Origin: Corynebacterium propinquum DSM 44285
GTDB taxonomy: Bacteria; Actinomycetota; Actinomycetes; Mycobacteriales; Mycobacteriaceae
Direction of reading: 5' to 3'
Length of the DNA: 64,000 bases
NCBI RefSeq assembly: GCF_000375525.1
Contig: NZ_AQXC01000001.1
Location: 248,001-312,000 of the forward strand
Made by a program: the position numbers and the translations under genes. The notes beneath the pieces are model-generated. The model worked only from the letters and a program-made list of their open reading frames with translations, did not search any database and had not been told where the DNA came from. Positions 47,659 through 56,840 of the stretch are shown here, in pieces; position 1 is the first letter of the stretch; each line of letters begins with the position of its first letter.

Positions 47659-48723
47659 GTGAACCCCAAGCGAGCATTCACCAGGAAACCTCACCGCGAC
47701 AACACCCTGACTTCGAGTACCCTGACGCCAGGCACCCTGACGTCACCGAAGATATCCCCGAGTCGCCTTGGGACGTCGCGCAAGCTTCGTCTGCTCAGTA
47801 GCTTTCGACGTGTCCACCGCTTTCGCCGCACCAGCGCGGCGGCGAGCATTCTGGCAGCTAGCTTGGCCCTATCCGGCTGCGAATTCTCCTTGGAAACCAT
47901 CGCCGAACCATTTGGCCCCTCACCGGACGAGACTTTAGTCAGTATGGCTTTTAGCGCAGAAGATGAGGCTGCGGCATTTGCGGAATCCGATCCGAGGTTT
48001 TCTGAACTGCGAGCCCAGCAAGCCAGTGAATTATTCGGTGAAATCGCGCGCATCTGCGGCCACCACCCAGACGGCAGTGCTCCCGCAACCTGCGCGGTCG
48101 ATCGCACAGAACGCAGTAACTACGACGGCAACCACCACATCGCCAACACCCCAGACCAGGCGCTACACCAGCTGGTGGAATCGCTTGCCGACGCCCCGCA
48201 GCCGTCGCAAGCATTGTTGATCGAACAGGCTGTCACCGTGGCCAAACAGCTACCCAACCACGAAGATGTGCTCACTGCCGCGGTTGACACCCTGCGTGCC
48301 GACGAGGTTTCCCTGCCTGGATCGTGGACGGACATGCCAGATTGGGAATACCAATTGGGCACTGCTTTGGAAGCTGCCCGTGCCTTCACCGCCGGCGCGG
48401 CTGCGACACACACTGAGCAGGCGGCTGCACATTCCGATGCGCGGTTGGCCCTTTTACGGCAATTCGGAGGGGAGCTCTCAGAGCGCGCCCTGACGTACCA
48501 AGGCCATGGGCCGTCGGCCCTCTTGCCAGGAGATGCCGCAGCCCAGGAAGCCTCCGCCCAGGACGCGTCCGCCGTCCACGATGGCAATGCGGTCGAGTTC
48601 GTTACCACCGCGTTACAGCAAACTTCTCAGCAATGGAAGCACCGAGCACTCAGCGTTCCCGATACCGAGTGGAGCATCCTCGCAGTACTTTTTGCGGCCG
48701 AAACTAACCAGGATCTTGGTTAG
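47659..48723 (+). CDS. Exported lipoprotein, possibly ferritin-like (DUF4439 type)
   Basis: About 354 residues from the GTG at 47659. A long N-terminal Thr/Leu/Ser/Arg-rich region precedes a basic stretch (FRRVHRFRRTS) and a hydrophobic core ending in the lipobox LALSGC, so the mature protein begins at Cys about residue 73. The rest is Ala/Glu/Asp/His-rich helix, with ALEAARAFTAGAAATHTEQAAAHSDARLALLRQF near the C-terminus. In M. tuberculosis the gene next to rimP (Rv2844) has a DUF4439 ferritin-like domain, and the helical pattern here fits. TAACCT (47646-47651) lies 7 nt before the GTG, which supports this start. Function unknown. Confidence 0.65.
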   Translation: MNPKRAFTRKPHRDNTLTSSTLTPGTLTSPKISPSRLGTSRKLRLLSSFRRVHRFRRTSAAASILAASLALSGCEFSLETIAEPFGPSPDETLVSMAFSAEDEAAAFAESDPRFSELRAQQASELFGEIARICGHHPDGSAPATCAVDRTERSNYDGNHHIANTPDQALHQLVESLADAPQPSQALLIEQAVTVAKQLPNHEDVLTAAVDTLRADEVSLPGSWTDMPDWEYQLGTALEAARAFTAGAAATHTEQAAAHSDARLALLRQFGGELSERALTYQGHGPSALLPGDAAAQEASAQDASAVHDGNAVEFVTTALQQTSQQWKHRALSVPDTEWSILAVLFAAETNQDLG

Positions 48724-48726
48724 ACT
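48721..48726 (+). promoter_or_regulatory. -10 box (TAGACT) on the upstream stop codon, 6 nt before the phzF-like start
   Basis: TAGACT begins with the TAG stop of the preceding gene; GGCGTT then leads to ATG at 48733. No Shine-Dalgarno fits, so initiation would be leaderless. Confidence 0.5.
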
Positions 48727-48732
48727 GGCGTT

Positions 48733-49623
48733 ATGAGTTCCCATGATTTTGTACAATTAGATGTCTTTAGCACCGACGCGTTCACCGGAAACCCGTTAGC
48801 GGTGATCAATGACGCTGATGATCTCAGCGACGAACAAATGCAAAACATAGCGCGGTGGACGGGCCTTTCCGAAACCGCATTTCTGTGTACCCCAGATGAC
48901 GGCAGCTCGGCGGACTACAAAGTACGCATCTTTACCCCAGAGCGCGAACTTCCCTTTGCCGGACACCCGACGTTGGGCGCAGCGTTTGCATGGCAGAGTT
49001 TTACGGGTACGGAGAAAACGGAAATTTCGCAGCAGTGTCAGGCCGGGGTTGTTCCTGTGCGCGAAGAAGACGGCAAGCTCTACTTCGCGGCACCCGAGTT
49101 GCAGCGCACAGGCCCGTTGGACGATAACACCATCGGCACCATCGTGCGGGCGCTAGGAATTTCGCATTATGACATTATCGACCACTCCTGGGGCGATAAC
49201 GGGCCAGGCTGGGCTTTAATCCAGCTGAAAAACGCCGACGCTGTACGCCGCATCAAAGCGCGTACCCACGGTCACGTCAATATGGCAATCTTTGGTTTCG
49301 AAGAAGACGTGACGCACAAAGATGCGCAACCGATAGTCGGGGCAAAGGATGAAGAATTCGTCGCCGATGCAGGGCACGCAGCCTCCGGTGAAGCAATTCT
49401 CGAAGTCCGTGCCGTGCACGGCTCCCACGAAGACCCAGTGACTGGCTCTGCGAACGCCGCGATCGCCCAGTTCTTGCACGCAAAGAATGCTGTCCCACAG
49501 CGCTACCGTGCCAAGCAGGGCTCTCGCATCGGATTCAATGGTGAGGTCGAGATCAATATTGAATCCGATATTTGGGTCGGCGGCAAGGTTGCATCGATCA
49601 TACGCGGCACCATCGAGGTCTAG
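48733..49623 (+). CDS. PhzF-family isomerase-like protein
   Basis: 296 residues of the diaminopimelate-epimerase fold. FVQLDVFSTDAFTGNPLAVI and GLSETAFLCTP carry the family's conserved catalytic Glu (SETAF), and ELPFAGHPTLGAAFAW and DPVTGSANAAIAQFL complete the two half-sites. PhzF proteins isomerise trans-2,3-dihydro-3-hydroxyanthranilate in phenazine producers, but in most genomes the substrate is unknown, as here; no phenazine genes are near. It ends 3 bp from the convergent proS stop, so transcripts must overlap. Confidence 0.9.
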   Translation: MSSHDFVQLDVFSTDAFTGNPLAVINDADDLSDEQMQNIARWTGLSETAFLCTPDDGSSADYKVRIFTPERELPFAGHPTLGAAFAWQSFTGTEKTEISQQCQAGVVPVREEDGKLYFAAPELQRTGPLDDNTIGTIVRALGISHYDIIDHSWGDNGPGWALIQLKNADAVRRIKARTHGHVNMAIFGFEEDVTHKDAQPIVGAKDEEFVADAGHAASGEAILEVRAVHGSHEDPVTGSANAAIAQFLHAKNAVPQRYRAKQGSRIGFNGEVEINIESDIWVGGKVASIIRGTIEV

Positions 49624-49626
49624 AAA

Positions 49627-51477
49627 TTAAACTCCCGGCTGCGCCTGGCGGTCGTGGCCCAGTAGCTGAATAATCTTGGCGACGATTTCTTCTTCTGCCA
49701 CCTCGAGAGTTTCACCGCCACGAATACGTAGCTCGATCTTGCCGTCTGCATATGCCCGTCCTACGACGGCGATCAGCGGCATGCCTAATAGCTCTGCATC
49801 TTTAAAGCGCACACCGGGGCTGACCTTCGGGCGGTCGTCGTACAAGATATCCATGCCGTGATCAGACAAGTTGGTAGCCAGACGGTCGCCCGCCAGTTTT
49901 GCGTCCGCGCCTTTGGCCGCGACGGTCACATGCACCTGATATGGTGCTGCGGCGGCTGGCCAGATCAGGCCCTTCTCATCATGGTTTTGTTCGGCGAGAA
50001 CGGCCAGCATGCGCGAAACACCAATGCCGTACGAGCCCATGGTCGGCACCACTTGTTTGCCGTTTTCATCGAGAATAGTGACGTTAAATGCTTGCGTGTA
50101 TTTGCGGCCCAATTGGAAGATATGGCCTAGCTCGATGCCCCGTTGGATACTGAGTACTTCCCCGTTCGGGGCGATATCGCCGTCTTTAACCTCTGCTGCT
50201 TCGATGAAATCGGTGACTTCGAAATCTCGTCCAGCTACCAGGCCCACGGCATGGCGGTCTTTCCCGTCGGCTCCGGCAATCCAGCTGGTGCCGCGCACCA
50301 CACGAGGATCCGCTAATGTGCGCAAACCAGCTTCTGCCAACCCCCGCGGGCCCATGAAACCTGGTACTAGATTGTATTCTGCACAATCCTTGGCATCTGC
50401 CAGCTGCACAGTGGCTGGTTCCAGGGCTGCTTCCAACCGCTTCACATCGACTTCTCGATCGCCAGGAATCAACACGCCGACGAGTTCGGACTCGGATGCG
50501 GCTTGTGCAGACGCATTGTCCATATTGTCCAGTTTTTCGTCGCCACCGGTTTTTTTCTCGAGCTTGTCCTGTCCAACCGGCGCAGGCTGCTGGATCTTCA
50601 CCAACACACACTTCAACATATCTGCAGCGGTCACGGCACGGCCAGCAATCTGCAGTCCTTGTCCGTTCGCCCAATCCACCAGCGCGTCGATAGTGTCGGC
50701 GCCTGGGGTTTCATAAACCTCTGCCGCTGGGTGCGCCTGGGGATCAGATTCCGTACCTGGCTGGGTTGTCACAGCCTCGACGTTTGCGGTGTAGTCGCCT
50801 GCGCTGACGAACGTGTCTTCGCCGTTGGGAGAGATAGCCAAAAATTCTTCCGATGCTGAGCCTCCCATGGCTCCAGAGGTTGCTTTACAAATCGCGTAGT
50901 CAATGCCTACCCGATCAAACACGCGGCGATAAGCATCGCGGTGCCGCTGATACGCCGCATCCAGCCCCTCGTCGGTGAGGTCAAACGAATAGGAATCTTT
51001 CATCAAAAATTCGCGGCCCCGCAAAATACCTGCGCGGGGGCGCTCTTCATCACGGTATTTCGTCTGGATTTGGTACAAGGTAACAGGGAAATCCTTGTAC
51101 GATCCGAACATATCCTTGACTGCGGTAGCAAACATCTCTTCGTGTGTTGGCCCCAACAGCAGGTCTGCGTTTTTGCGATCGTGCAAACGGAACAGGTTAT
51201 CGCCATATTCACGCCAGCGATCGGTCGCCTCATATGGTTCGCGTGGCAGCAGCGCTGGGAAAAGCAGCTCTTGTCCGCCAATCGCGTCCATTTCTTCTCG
51301 CACGATGCCTTCCAGCCTGCGCAGCGCTTTCAAGCCCAGCGGCAGCCAAGTGTAAATCCCGGGTGCGACGCGTCGAATATAGCCGGCTCGCACGAGGAGT
51401 TTGTGGGAAGCGACCTCGGCATCTGCAGGGTCTTCGCGCAGCGTGCGCAAAAACAGTGTGGACATACGTGTGATCAT
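49627..51477 (-). CDS. proS: Prolyl-tRNA synthetase
   Basis: 616 residues, bacterial type. Class II motifs: motif 1 around [20 protein letters not shown], motif 2 [27 protein letters not shown], motif 3 [18 protein letters not shown]. Between motifs 2 and 3 lies the YbaK-like editing domain that clears Ala-tRNAPro, here with a ~30-residue Lys/Asp/Asn/Ala-rich insertion ([19 protein letters not shown]). The C-terminal anticodon-binding domain follows. I chose the ATG at 51477 with AAGG 5 nt upstream; MSTLF at 51465 is an alternative. Confidence 0.96.
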   Translation of the reverse strand: MITRMSTLFLRTLREDPADAEVASHKLLVRAGYIRRVAPGIYTWLPLGLKALRRLEGIVREEMDAIGGQELLFPALLPREPYEATDRWREYGDNLFRLHDRKNADLLLGPTHEEMFATAVKDMFGSYKDFPVTLYQIQTKYRDEERPRAGILRGREFLMKDSYSFDLTDEGLDAAYQRHRDAYRRVFDRVGIDYAICKATSGAMGGSASEEFLAISPNGEDTFVSAGDYTANVEAVTTQPGTESDPQAHPAAEVYETPGADTIDALVDWANGQGLQIAGRAVTAADMLKCVLVKIQQPAPVGQDKLEKKTGGDEKLDNMDNASAQAASESELVGVLIPGDREVDVKRLEAALEPATVQLADAKDCAEYNLVPGFMGPRGLAEAGLRTLADPRVVRGTSWIAGADGKDRHAVGLVAGRDFEVTDFIEAAEVKDGDIAPNGEVLSIQRGIELGHIFQLGRKYTQAFNVTILDENGKQVVPTMGSYGIGVSRMLAVLAEQNHDEKGLIWPAAAAPYQVHVTVAAKGADAKLAGDRLATNLSDHGMDILYDDRPKVSPGVRFKDAELLGMPLIAVVGRAYADGKIELRIRGGETLEVAEEEIVAKIIQLLGHDRQAQPGV

Positions 51478-51508
51478 GGCCCTTAGCTTACATTCTGTCA
51501 CCACTGCC

Positions 51509-51514
51509 TAGTAT
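51509..51514 (+). promoter_or_regulatory. -10 box (TAGTAT) 6 nt before the yaaA start
   Basis: TAGTAT-GGGGGC-ATG. The five G could also serve as a very close Shine-Dalgarno, but the spacing of 1 nt is poor, so leaderless initiation is favoured. Confidence 0.5.
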
Positions 51515-51520
51515 GGGGGC

Positions 51521-52321
51521 ATGCTGATTGTTCTTCCTCCTTCCGAAACCAAAGCGTTCGGCGGCGACGGTGCCCCGCTGAACTGGGATAATTTATCGGA
51601 ACTTTCTTTCCCAGGTTTGCACGACATTCGCCGGGAGATTGCGCGCGATTTAATGGCCCTACCGATCGAGCAGGCTTTTTCGGTGCTTGGGGTCTCAGAA
51701 AAGCTGCGGCCGGAACTGGAAGCGAACAAACAACTCGCCGACGCTCCCACCATGCCCGCAATTTTTCGCTACACCGGGGTGCTTTACGACGCCCTGGATG
51801 CACCAAGCCTTCCGAGTTCCGCGCTGAATTCGCTAGCCGTCGGCTCGGCTTTGTTCGGTGTTGTCGGTGCCAACGATCCGATCCCCTATTACCGCCTATC
51901 CGGGGGTACAAAGCTTCCCCGTCGTCACAGCGGTCAAAATAGCGACAACAGCCACGGCAGGAATGACAGTAGCGTCCCCACCATGAAAAAACGCTGGGGC
52001 CACGCCATCACACAAGCCCTGCAAGACCGTGGAGAACTCATCGTGGATCTGCGCTCTGGCACCTACCAACAACTCGGACGTGTGCCCGCCGTGACCGTCC
52101 GAGTGGAATCCATCCGCGAGGATGGTTCCCGGAAAGTGATTTCTCACTTCAACAAACACTACAAGGGGGAATTGGCGCGCATTCTAGCCTTAGCGGTTGC
52201 CAACGGCGCCACCCCAGATTCCGCAGACGACGTGGCTGACATTGCACGAAGCGCAGGTTTAGTTGTGGAAGGCCCCGTCGACAAGCAAAAATGTCGCGAG
52301 TTAACCTTGGTAGTCGCCTAA
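51521..52321 (+). CDS. yaaA: YaaA-family peroxide-stress protein (UPF0246)
   Basis: 266 residues. MLIVLPPSETKAFGGDGAP is the conserved start (PPSxTK), and RYTGVLYDALD, the KKRWGHAITQALQDRGELIVDLRSGTYQQL segment and FNKHYKGELARIL are family signatures. E. coli YaaA lowers intracellular free iron and DNA damage under peroxide; the fold binds DNA. Divergent from proS with 43 bp between. Confidence 0.92.
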   Translation: MLIVLPPSETKAFGGDGAPLNWDNLSELSFPGLHDIRREIARDLMALPIEQAFSVLGVSEKLRPELEANKQLADAPTMPAIFRYTGVLYDALDAPSLPSSALNSLAVGSALFGVVGANDPIPYYRLSGGTKLPRRHSGQNSDNSHGRNDSSVPTMKKRWGHAITQALQDRGELIVDLRSGTYQQLGRVPAVTVRVESIREDGSRKVISHFNKHYKGELARILALAVANGATPDSADDVADIARSAGLVVEGPVDKQKCRELTLVVA

Positions 52322-52468
52322 GTTCTCGTTTTTCACCCCATTCGAGACGGATTGTTGAACGAATAGCCACCTTGGATACTATTTCTCGCTAGACTAGACA
52401 AAAGTGACCCCTGCTACACTTTCGACGTCCTCGATTGTGTCGGCAGCATACGCAGCCAATGCAGGGTA

Positions 52469-52506
52469 CACCGTGTCGATTTAGCACGGTGCCATCTAGC
52501 ACCGTG
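52469..52506 (+). promoter_or_regulatory. Three alternating half-sites (CACCGTG/CACGGTG/CACCGTG) before the OCD gene
   Basis: CACCGTG (52469-52475), CACGGTG (52485-52491) and CACCGTG (52500-52506) allow two mutually exclusive 7-bp hairpins that share the middle arm. The second ends 10 nt before the AAGGAG Shine-Dalgarno (52517-52522). This could be an RNA switch or a set of operator half-sites. The 209-bp gap 52322-52530 also has a plausible promoter near 52375 (TTGGATAC...). Confidence 0.45.
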
Positions 52507-52530
52507 TCCATCTAGCAAGGAGATTCGTTC

Positions 52531-53463
52531 ATGACCCAAGAGTTCTTCCACATCGGCGCCGAAAAATTGCGCGAGCTTATGAGCCCGAAAAACGCCGCCG
52601 ACGCCCTCCGGCAAACAATTCTGGACGGATTCGATCCCGCCGATGACTTCGACAAGACCCGAGCGGTCGTCGACAAGGAAGACAACGCTAAGTTCCTATT
52701 GTTACCGGCGATCAACCCGGACTACTTTGGTGCCAAGTTGATCACGGTCGCCCACATCAACCCCACTCGTGGTCGGGAAACCGTGCAGGGCACCTACGTG
52801 CTGTTTTCGAACACCACCTACGGCCCGCTGTTTTCCATTGACGGTGCGGAGCTCACCAACCTGCGCACCCCAGCCGTGACCATGGCCGCGTTCAAGGACT
52901 TCATTGAGGCACGCAACGAGGACCTCAAGGTTGTTATATTTGGTTCCGGTGTGCAAGCACGTGCCCACAAAGAAGCCATCGACGACAACTTTGGCCAGCG
53001 CAATCCGAGCTACACCTTCATCTCACGCAATGATCCAGGCGATCTGGACAACTGGGTACAAATCGGATCCGAGGAAGCGAAAAAGGCGACCAAGGAAGCA
53101 GAAGTCGTGGTGTGCTCCACTTCGGCGCATGAAGCATACTTGGACATCGACGAAGTCCGCAGTGACGCGTTGGTTGTCGCTTTGGGTGCTGGTAACCCGA
53201 ATGACCGCGAGCTCACCACCAACTTCATGGAAAAGGCCCAGATTATCTTGGAAGGTGGCGACGTCACGCTGAAGTACGGCGGTGACGCTGCTCGCGCTTT
53301 GAAAGAGGGCGCAGACCTTTCACACGCCGTGACCCTGCGGGATATTATCACCGGCGACAAGTCATTACACCGTGAATCCCCTATCGTGTTTAAGACCACC
53401 GGTATGCCATGGCTGGACCTGGCTGTCGCAGGCCGCATCGCTACCCAATTGGGAGTTAAATAA
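52531..53463 (+). CDS. Ornithine cyclodeaminase/mu-crystallin family protein
   Basis: 310 residues. The fold is visible from AKLITVAHINPTRGRETVQGTYVLFSNTTYGPLFSIDGAELTNLRTPAVTMAA, with the substrate-proximal Lys/Arg residues, and a Rossmann half, VVIFGSGVQARAHKEAI. The family includes NAD(P)-dependent ornithine cyclodeaminase, alanine dehydrogenase and ketimine reductase; residues do not let me choose. AAGGAG lies 8 nt before the ATG. selO follows after 3 bp, so the two form an operon, an unusual pairing. Confidence 0.88.
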   Translation: MTQEFFHIGAEKLRELMSPKNAADALRQTILDGFDPADDFDKTRAVVDKEDNAKFLLLPAINPDYFGAKLITVAHINPTRGRETVQGTYVLFSNTTYGPLFSIDGAELTNLRTPAVTMAAFKDFIEARNEDLKVVIFGSGVQARAHKEAIDDNFGQRNPSYTFISRNDPGDLDNWVQIGSEEAKKATKEAEVVVCSTSAHEAYLDIDEVRSDALVVALGAGNPNDRELTTNFMEKAQIILEGGDVTLKYGGDAARALKEGADLSHAVTLRDIITGDKSLHRESPIVFKTTGMPWLDLAVAGRIATQLGVK

Positions 53464-53466
53464 CCA

Positions 53467-54960
53467 GTGCCGCATTTGCACCACGAATTCGCCGATCACC
53501 TTCCGGAGTTGTGTCGCGATTGGCAGGCAGCCGAGACGCCAGAGCCACAACTGCTGTGTCTTAACGAGCAGCTTGCACGAGATTTGGGGCTCGACCCCGA
53601 ATGGCTGCGCAGCCCGGAGGGCGTCGGCTTTTTGTGTGGCACAACGCTGCCGAAAGGTGCCCGCCCAGTAGCGATGGGCTACGCCGGCCATCAATTCGGC
53701 CAGCTTTCACCGCGGCTGGGTGACGGGCGCGCACTCTTATTAGGTGAGATCAAAGATACCCAGGGAAACCTGCGCGATATCCACGTAAAAGGCTCTGGCC
53801 CAACGAAGTTTTCCCGCGGTGGTGACGGCTGGGGTGCGCTTGGGCCAATGCTGCGCGAATATCTCATTTCTGAAGCCATGCATGCGCTTGGTGTACCGAC
53901 GACACGCGCTCTGGCGGTTATTACCACCGGGAGGAAAATCGCCCGCGAACGCGTAGTACCGGCCGCGCTTGTGGTGCGTGTAGCCAGCTCACACATACGC
54001 ATCGGTAGTTTTCAATACGCTCAACTCATTGGCGGCGAAAAGCTCACCCGCACGCTTGCGGAATACACGCGCACACGCCACTACCCGGACGCGGCTGATG
54101 CCCGCGGGGTGTTTACCTGCGCGCTGGACGCTCAGCTTTCCACCGTCGCACAATGGATGCGTCTCGGTTTTATCCATGGCGTGATGAATACCGATAACAC
54201 CACGTTATCGGGCGAAACCATTGATTATGGCCCTTGCGCGTTCCTGGACGAATATGACGAGCACGCGGTGTTTTCTTCCATTGACCACGGCGGTCGCTAT
54301 CGCTACCGCAACCAGCCGCACATCATTGGGTGGAATTTCGCGCGCTTGGCTGAGGCTATGCTGCCTGCTTTCCACGATGATCCCGAGCAGGCGGTGGATT
54401 TTGCACAAGCGACCATGGACGGGTTTCAGGACCGTTGGCGCACGGCCCAAAGTACACACCGGTGCCGCGCGATCGGTGTAGCCTACACCGAAAGCAACAC
54501 GACGCTTGCCGACGATTTCTACAGGTTGGTCGAGAAGGCTCGTCCAGATTTAACCACGGTCCATCGTGCGTTGGTCGCTGCCGCGGAAACGACTACGCAC
54601 ATTACAGCCAACCCGAGCAGGCACCCACAGGATCAGCACAAGCAGGATCCCCGCCAGCAACAAGCTGTACTGGAACTAGCACGCCATCTTGGTGCTACTG
54701 AGCAAGCTCACGAGTGGATTGCCGCGTGGTTGCAGCACGCCCCAGATTCTGCTGCCCTTGCACAACTGCACCCGGTGGTGATTCCCCGTAATCACTTGGT
54801 AGAAAAGGCCTTGCGCGCGGCTACCGACGGCGATATGGCCCCGTTTGAGGAATTATTGGCTGCGGTAACAGATCCGTTCAATGACAAACACCCAGAGAAA
54901 TTCCGCAAGCCAGCACCAGTAGAATTCAGCGAATCGTTTCAAACTTTTTGCGGCACCTAA
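53467..54960 (+). CDS. selO: Protein adenylyltransferase SelO (YdiU family)
   Basis: 497 residues, the usual length (~480). Pseudokinase that transfers AMP, not phosphate, to Ser/Thr/Tyr of redox-related proteins. GYAGHQFGQLSPRLGDGRALLLGEI, KGSGPTKFSRGGDGWGALGPMLREYL and HGVMNTDNTTLSGETIDYGPCAFLDEYD (metal-binding Asn and Asp) are the conserved segments. The C-terminus ends FQTFCGT, matching the family's regulatory C-terminal Cys. The start is GTG at 53467, just after the OCD stop. The iterated 11-mer (54504-54514) encodes TLADDF. Confidence 0.93.
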   Translation: MPHLHHEFADHLPELCRDWQAAETPEPQLLCLNEQLARDLGLDPEWLRSPEGVGFLCGTTLPKGARPVAMGYAGHQFGQLSPRLGDGRALLLGEIKDTQGNLRDIHVKGSGPTKFSRGGDGWGALGPMLREYLISEAMHALGVPTTRALAVITTGRKIARERVVPAALVVRVASSHIRIGSFQYAQLIGGEKLTRTLAEYTRTRHYPDAADARGVFTCALDAQLSTVAQWMRLGFIHGVMNTDNTTLSGETIDYGPCAFLDEYDEHAVFSSIDHGGRYRYRNQPHIIGWNFARLAEAMLPAFHDDPEQAVDFAQATMDGFQDRWRTAQSTHRCRAIGVAYTESNTTLADDFYRLVEKARPDLTTVHRALVAAAETTTHITANPSRHPQDQHKQDPRQQQAVLELARHLGATEQAHEWIAAWLQHAPDSAALAQLHPVVIPRNHLVEKALRAATDGDMAPFEELLAAVTDPFNDKHPEKFRKPAPVEFSESFQTFCGT

Positions 54961-54982
54961 CGCAACTTGTGTGCTCAAGCGG

Positions 54983-55014
54983 AAGGGGTCCGCGCCCTAG
55001 GGCGCGGACCCCTT
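54983..55014. terminator. Bidirectional terminator between selO and mqo
   Basis: AAGGGGTCCGCGCCC (54983-54997) and GGGCGCGGACCCCTT (55000-55014) pair over all 15 positions around 2 nt, starting 22 nt past the selO stop. Very GC-rich, without a T-run. The rest of the 149-bp gap to mqo shows only a short GCGC-rich stretch. Confidence 0.8.
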
Positions 55015-55109
55015 GTCGTCCTTGTGTTAGTTATATCCAGCAGCATCCACAGCGCGCACTAAGCGCGCTTTTTGGCATGCGTGGCCGGAAACAATAACTG
55101 TAGGTGTTT

Positions 55110-56606
55110 TTAGTCTTCCAGCTTTAGCGTCTTCTGGGTAAACTCCCACAGCTCGTGGTACATCTTCTCGTCCTTGAAGAGCTTGGTGCCGTAGGACGGG
55201 ATCATCTCGTAGATCTTGTCAGCCCATTCGATCATCTTTTCTCCGAAGCAGCGTTCCAGCAGCTCCAGCATGGCGGCTGGTGCGATGGATGCTCCTGGCG
55301 ATGCGCCCAGTAGACCGGCAATGGAGCCTTCGGTGTTGTTGATCAAAGCAGTGCCGAATTCCAAGGAACCGAAACGCGGTGGAGCTGCCGGCTTAATCAC
55401 CTGCACGCGCTGGCCCGCAGTAACGATCTCCCAGTCCTCGTTTTTCGCATCTGGGACATAGTTGCGCAGGTTTTCCATGCGCTTGTCAAAGTCTTGTAGC
55501 ACCTCAGTGACCAGGTACTTGGTCAAGTTGAATTCCTGAACAGAAACGCCCAAGTAGGAAGGAATATTATCCGGGCGGATGGACTTGAACAGATCCAGGT
55601 ACGAGCCCTTCTTCAAGAACTTCGGTGACCAGCCACCGTATGGACCAAACATCAGGCCCTTCTTGCCATCGATCACGCGGGTGTCCAAGTGCGGAACCGA
55701 CATTGGTGGAGCGTTTTTGGTCATAGCCTGGCCATAAACCTTGGCCGAGTGATTCTCAATCAGGTCCGGGTTCGTCGAACGCAACCAGAGACCGGAGACC
55801 GGGAAGCCTGCGTAGCCGTGCACTTCCGAAAGCCCAGCCTTACGCAGCAGATCCAGTGCGTAGCCTCCGGCACCGACAAAAACGAAGTTGGCCTTGACGA
55901 CGCTCGTGTCACCTGTGTGCAGGTTTTTGACGGTAACTTTCCACTTATTTCCGTCCTTGGTCAGGTTTTTCACCTCGTGGCCGTAGCGCATTTCCGTACC
56001 GGCGGCCTTTGCTGCGGTGAAGAATTGCTTGGTCAGCGCACCGAAGTTGATGTCGGTACCCTTGTCGGTCCAGGAGATCGCGACCTTTTCGTTATCGTTA
56101 CGGCCGCTTGCCATCACCGGCAGTTTTTCCGCGAATTCTTCGCGGTCGTCGGTGAATTTCATGTCCGGGAACATGTGGTTATCGCGCAGTGCTTCAAAAC
56201 GACGCTCGATATAGCCGACCTGATCAGTACCTTTACCGAAAGACACGTGCGGGACTTTATTGATGAACTGCTTCGGATCCGACAAAATGCCGTTGTTGAG
56301 CTGATGCGCCCAGAACTGACGCGAGATCTGAAATTTTTCGTTAACACCCACGGCCTTGGAGAGGTCAATGGTGCCGTTCTTTTCTGGCGTGTAATTCAGT
56401 TCGCAGAGAGCGGAGTGGCCGGTACCCGCGTTGTTCCACGGCGACGAGGATTCCATGGCCGGTGCGTCCAAGCGCTCGAAAACCATTTGCGACCAGCTCG
56501 GTTCCAGTTCGCGGAGCATGGCGCCGAGCGTGGCGCTCATGATGCCTCCGCCGATAAGAACAATGTCTACATCATCGGTGGGTTTCGGGTTGGGGTTTTT
56601 GGACAC
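55110..56606 (-). CDS. mqo: Malate:quinone oxidoreductase
   Basis: 498 residues, FAD-dependent peripheral membrane enzyme that oxidises malate to oxaloacetate and reduces menaquinone. The dinucleotide fold opens VDIVLIGGGIMSATLGAMLRELEP. SPWNNAGTGHSALCELNYTP, FGPYGGWSPKFLKKGSYLDLF and VIKPAAPPRFGSLEFGT are typical of Mqo. In C. glutamicum it is the main malate-oxidising enzyme. The start is GTG at 56606 with AGAGGTAG 6 nt upstream. A GlxR-like half-site lies in the 234-bp divergent gap but is too weak to call. Confidence 0.97.
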   Translation of the reverse strand: MSKNPNPKPTDDVDIVLIGGGIMSATLGAMLRELEPSWSQMVFERLDAPAMESSSPWNNAGTGHSALCELNYTPEKNGTIDLSKAVGVNEKFQISRQFWAHQLNNGILSDPKQFINKVPHVSFGKGTDQVGYIERRFEALRDNHMFPDMKFTDDREEFAEKLPVMASGRNDNEKVAISWTDKGTDINFGALTKQFFTAAKAAGTEMRYGHEVKNLTKDGNKWKVTVKNLHTGDTSVVKANFVFVGAGGYALDLLRKAGLSEVHGYAGFPVSGLWLRSTNPDLIENHSAKVYGQAMTKNAPPMSVPHLDTRVIDGKKGLMFGPYGGWSPKFLKKGSYLDLFKSIRPDNIPSYLGVSVQEFNLTKYLVTEVLQDFDKRMENLRNYVPDAKNEDWEIVTAGQRVQVIKPAAPPRFGSLEFGTALINNTEGSIAGLLGASPGASIAPAAMLELLERCFGEKMIEWADKIYEMIPSYGTKLFKDEKMYHELWEFTQKTLKLED

Positions 56607-56828
56607 CTGACTACCTCTTCGTATTCGATTGCACCGCTTCCGCCACGCGTTGCACACCGCGCCCGGAAAGTTGAGCGCGAAGCGATACGCCTGGCGAAAA
56701 TTTACTTGCCTTTTACCTTATTTACCATACGCCCTGTGTGAGCTAATACGCGAATAACCGTGGCCCATTTATCCCCCGCACTCAGGGATTGCATACCTGC
56801 TACTGCTCCACGATCTGGGCGTTGTGCC

Positions 56829-56834
56829 TAAACT
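56829..56834 (+). promoter_or_regulatory. -10 box (TAAACT) 6 nt before the hydrolase start
   Basis: TAAACT-GTTGCC-ATG at 56841. It has the same spacing and hexamer as the lipoprotein gene at 31568, without a Shine-Dalgarno. Confidence 0.5.
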
Positions 56835-56840
56835 GTTGCC

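Noticed and set aside
56725..56745. GlxR-like site (TGTGAGCTAATACG) before mqo
   Set aside because: The left half fits TGTGANNTA, but the right TCACA half is missing.
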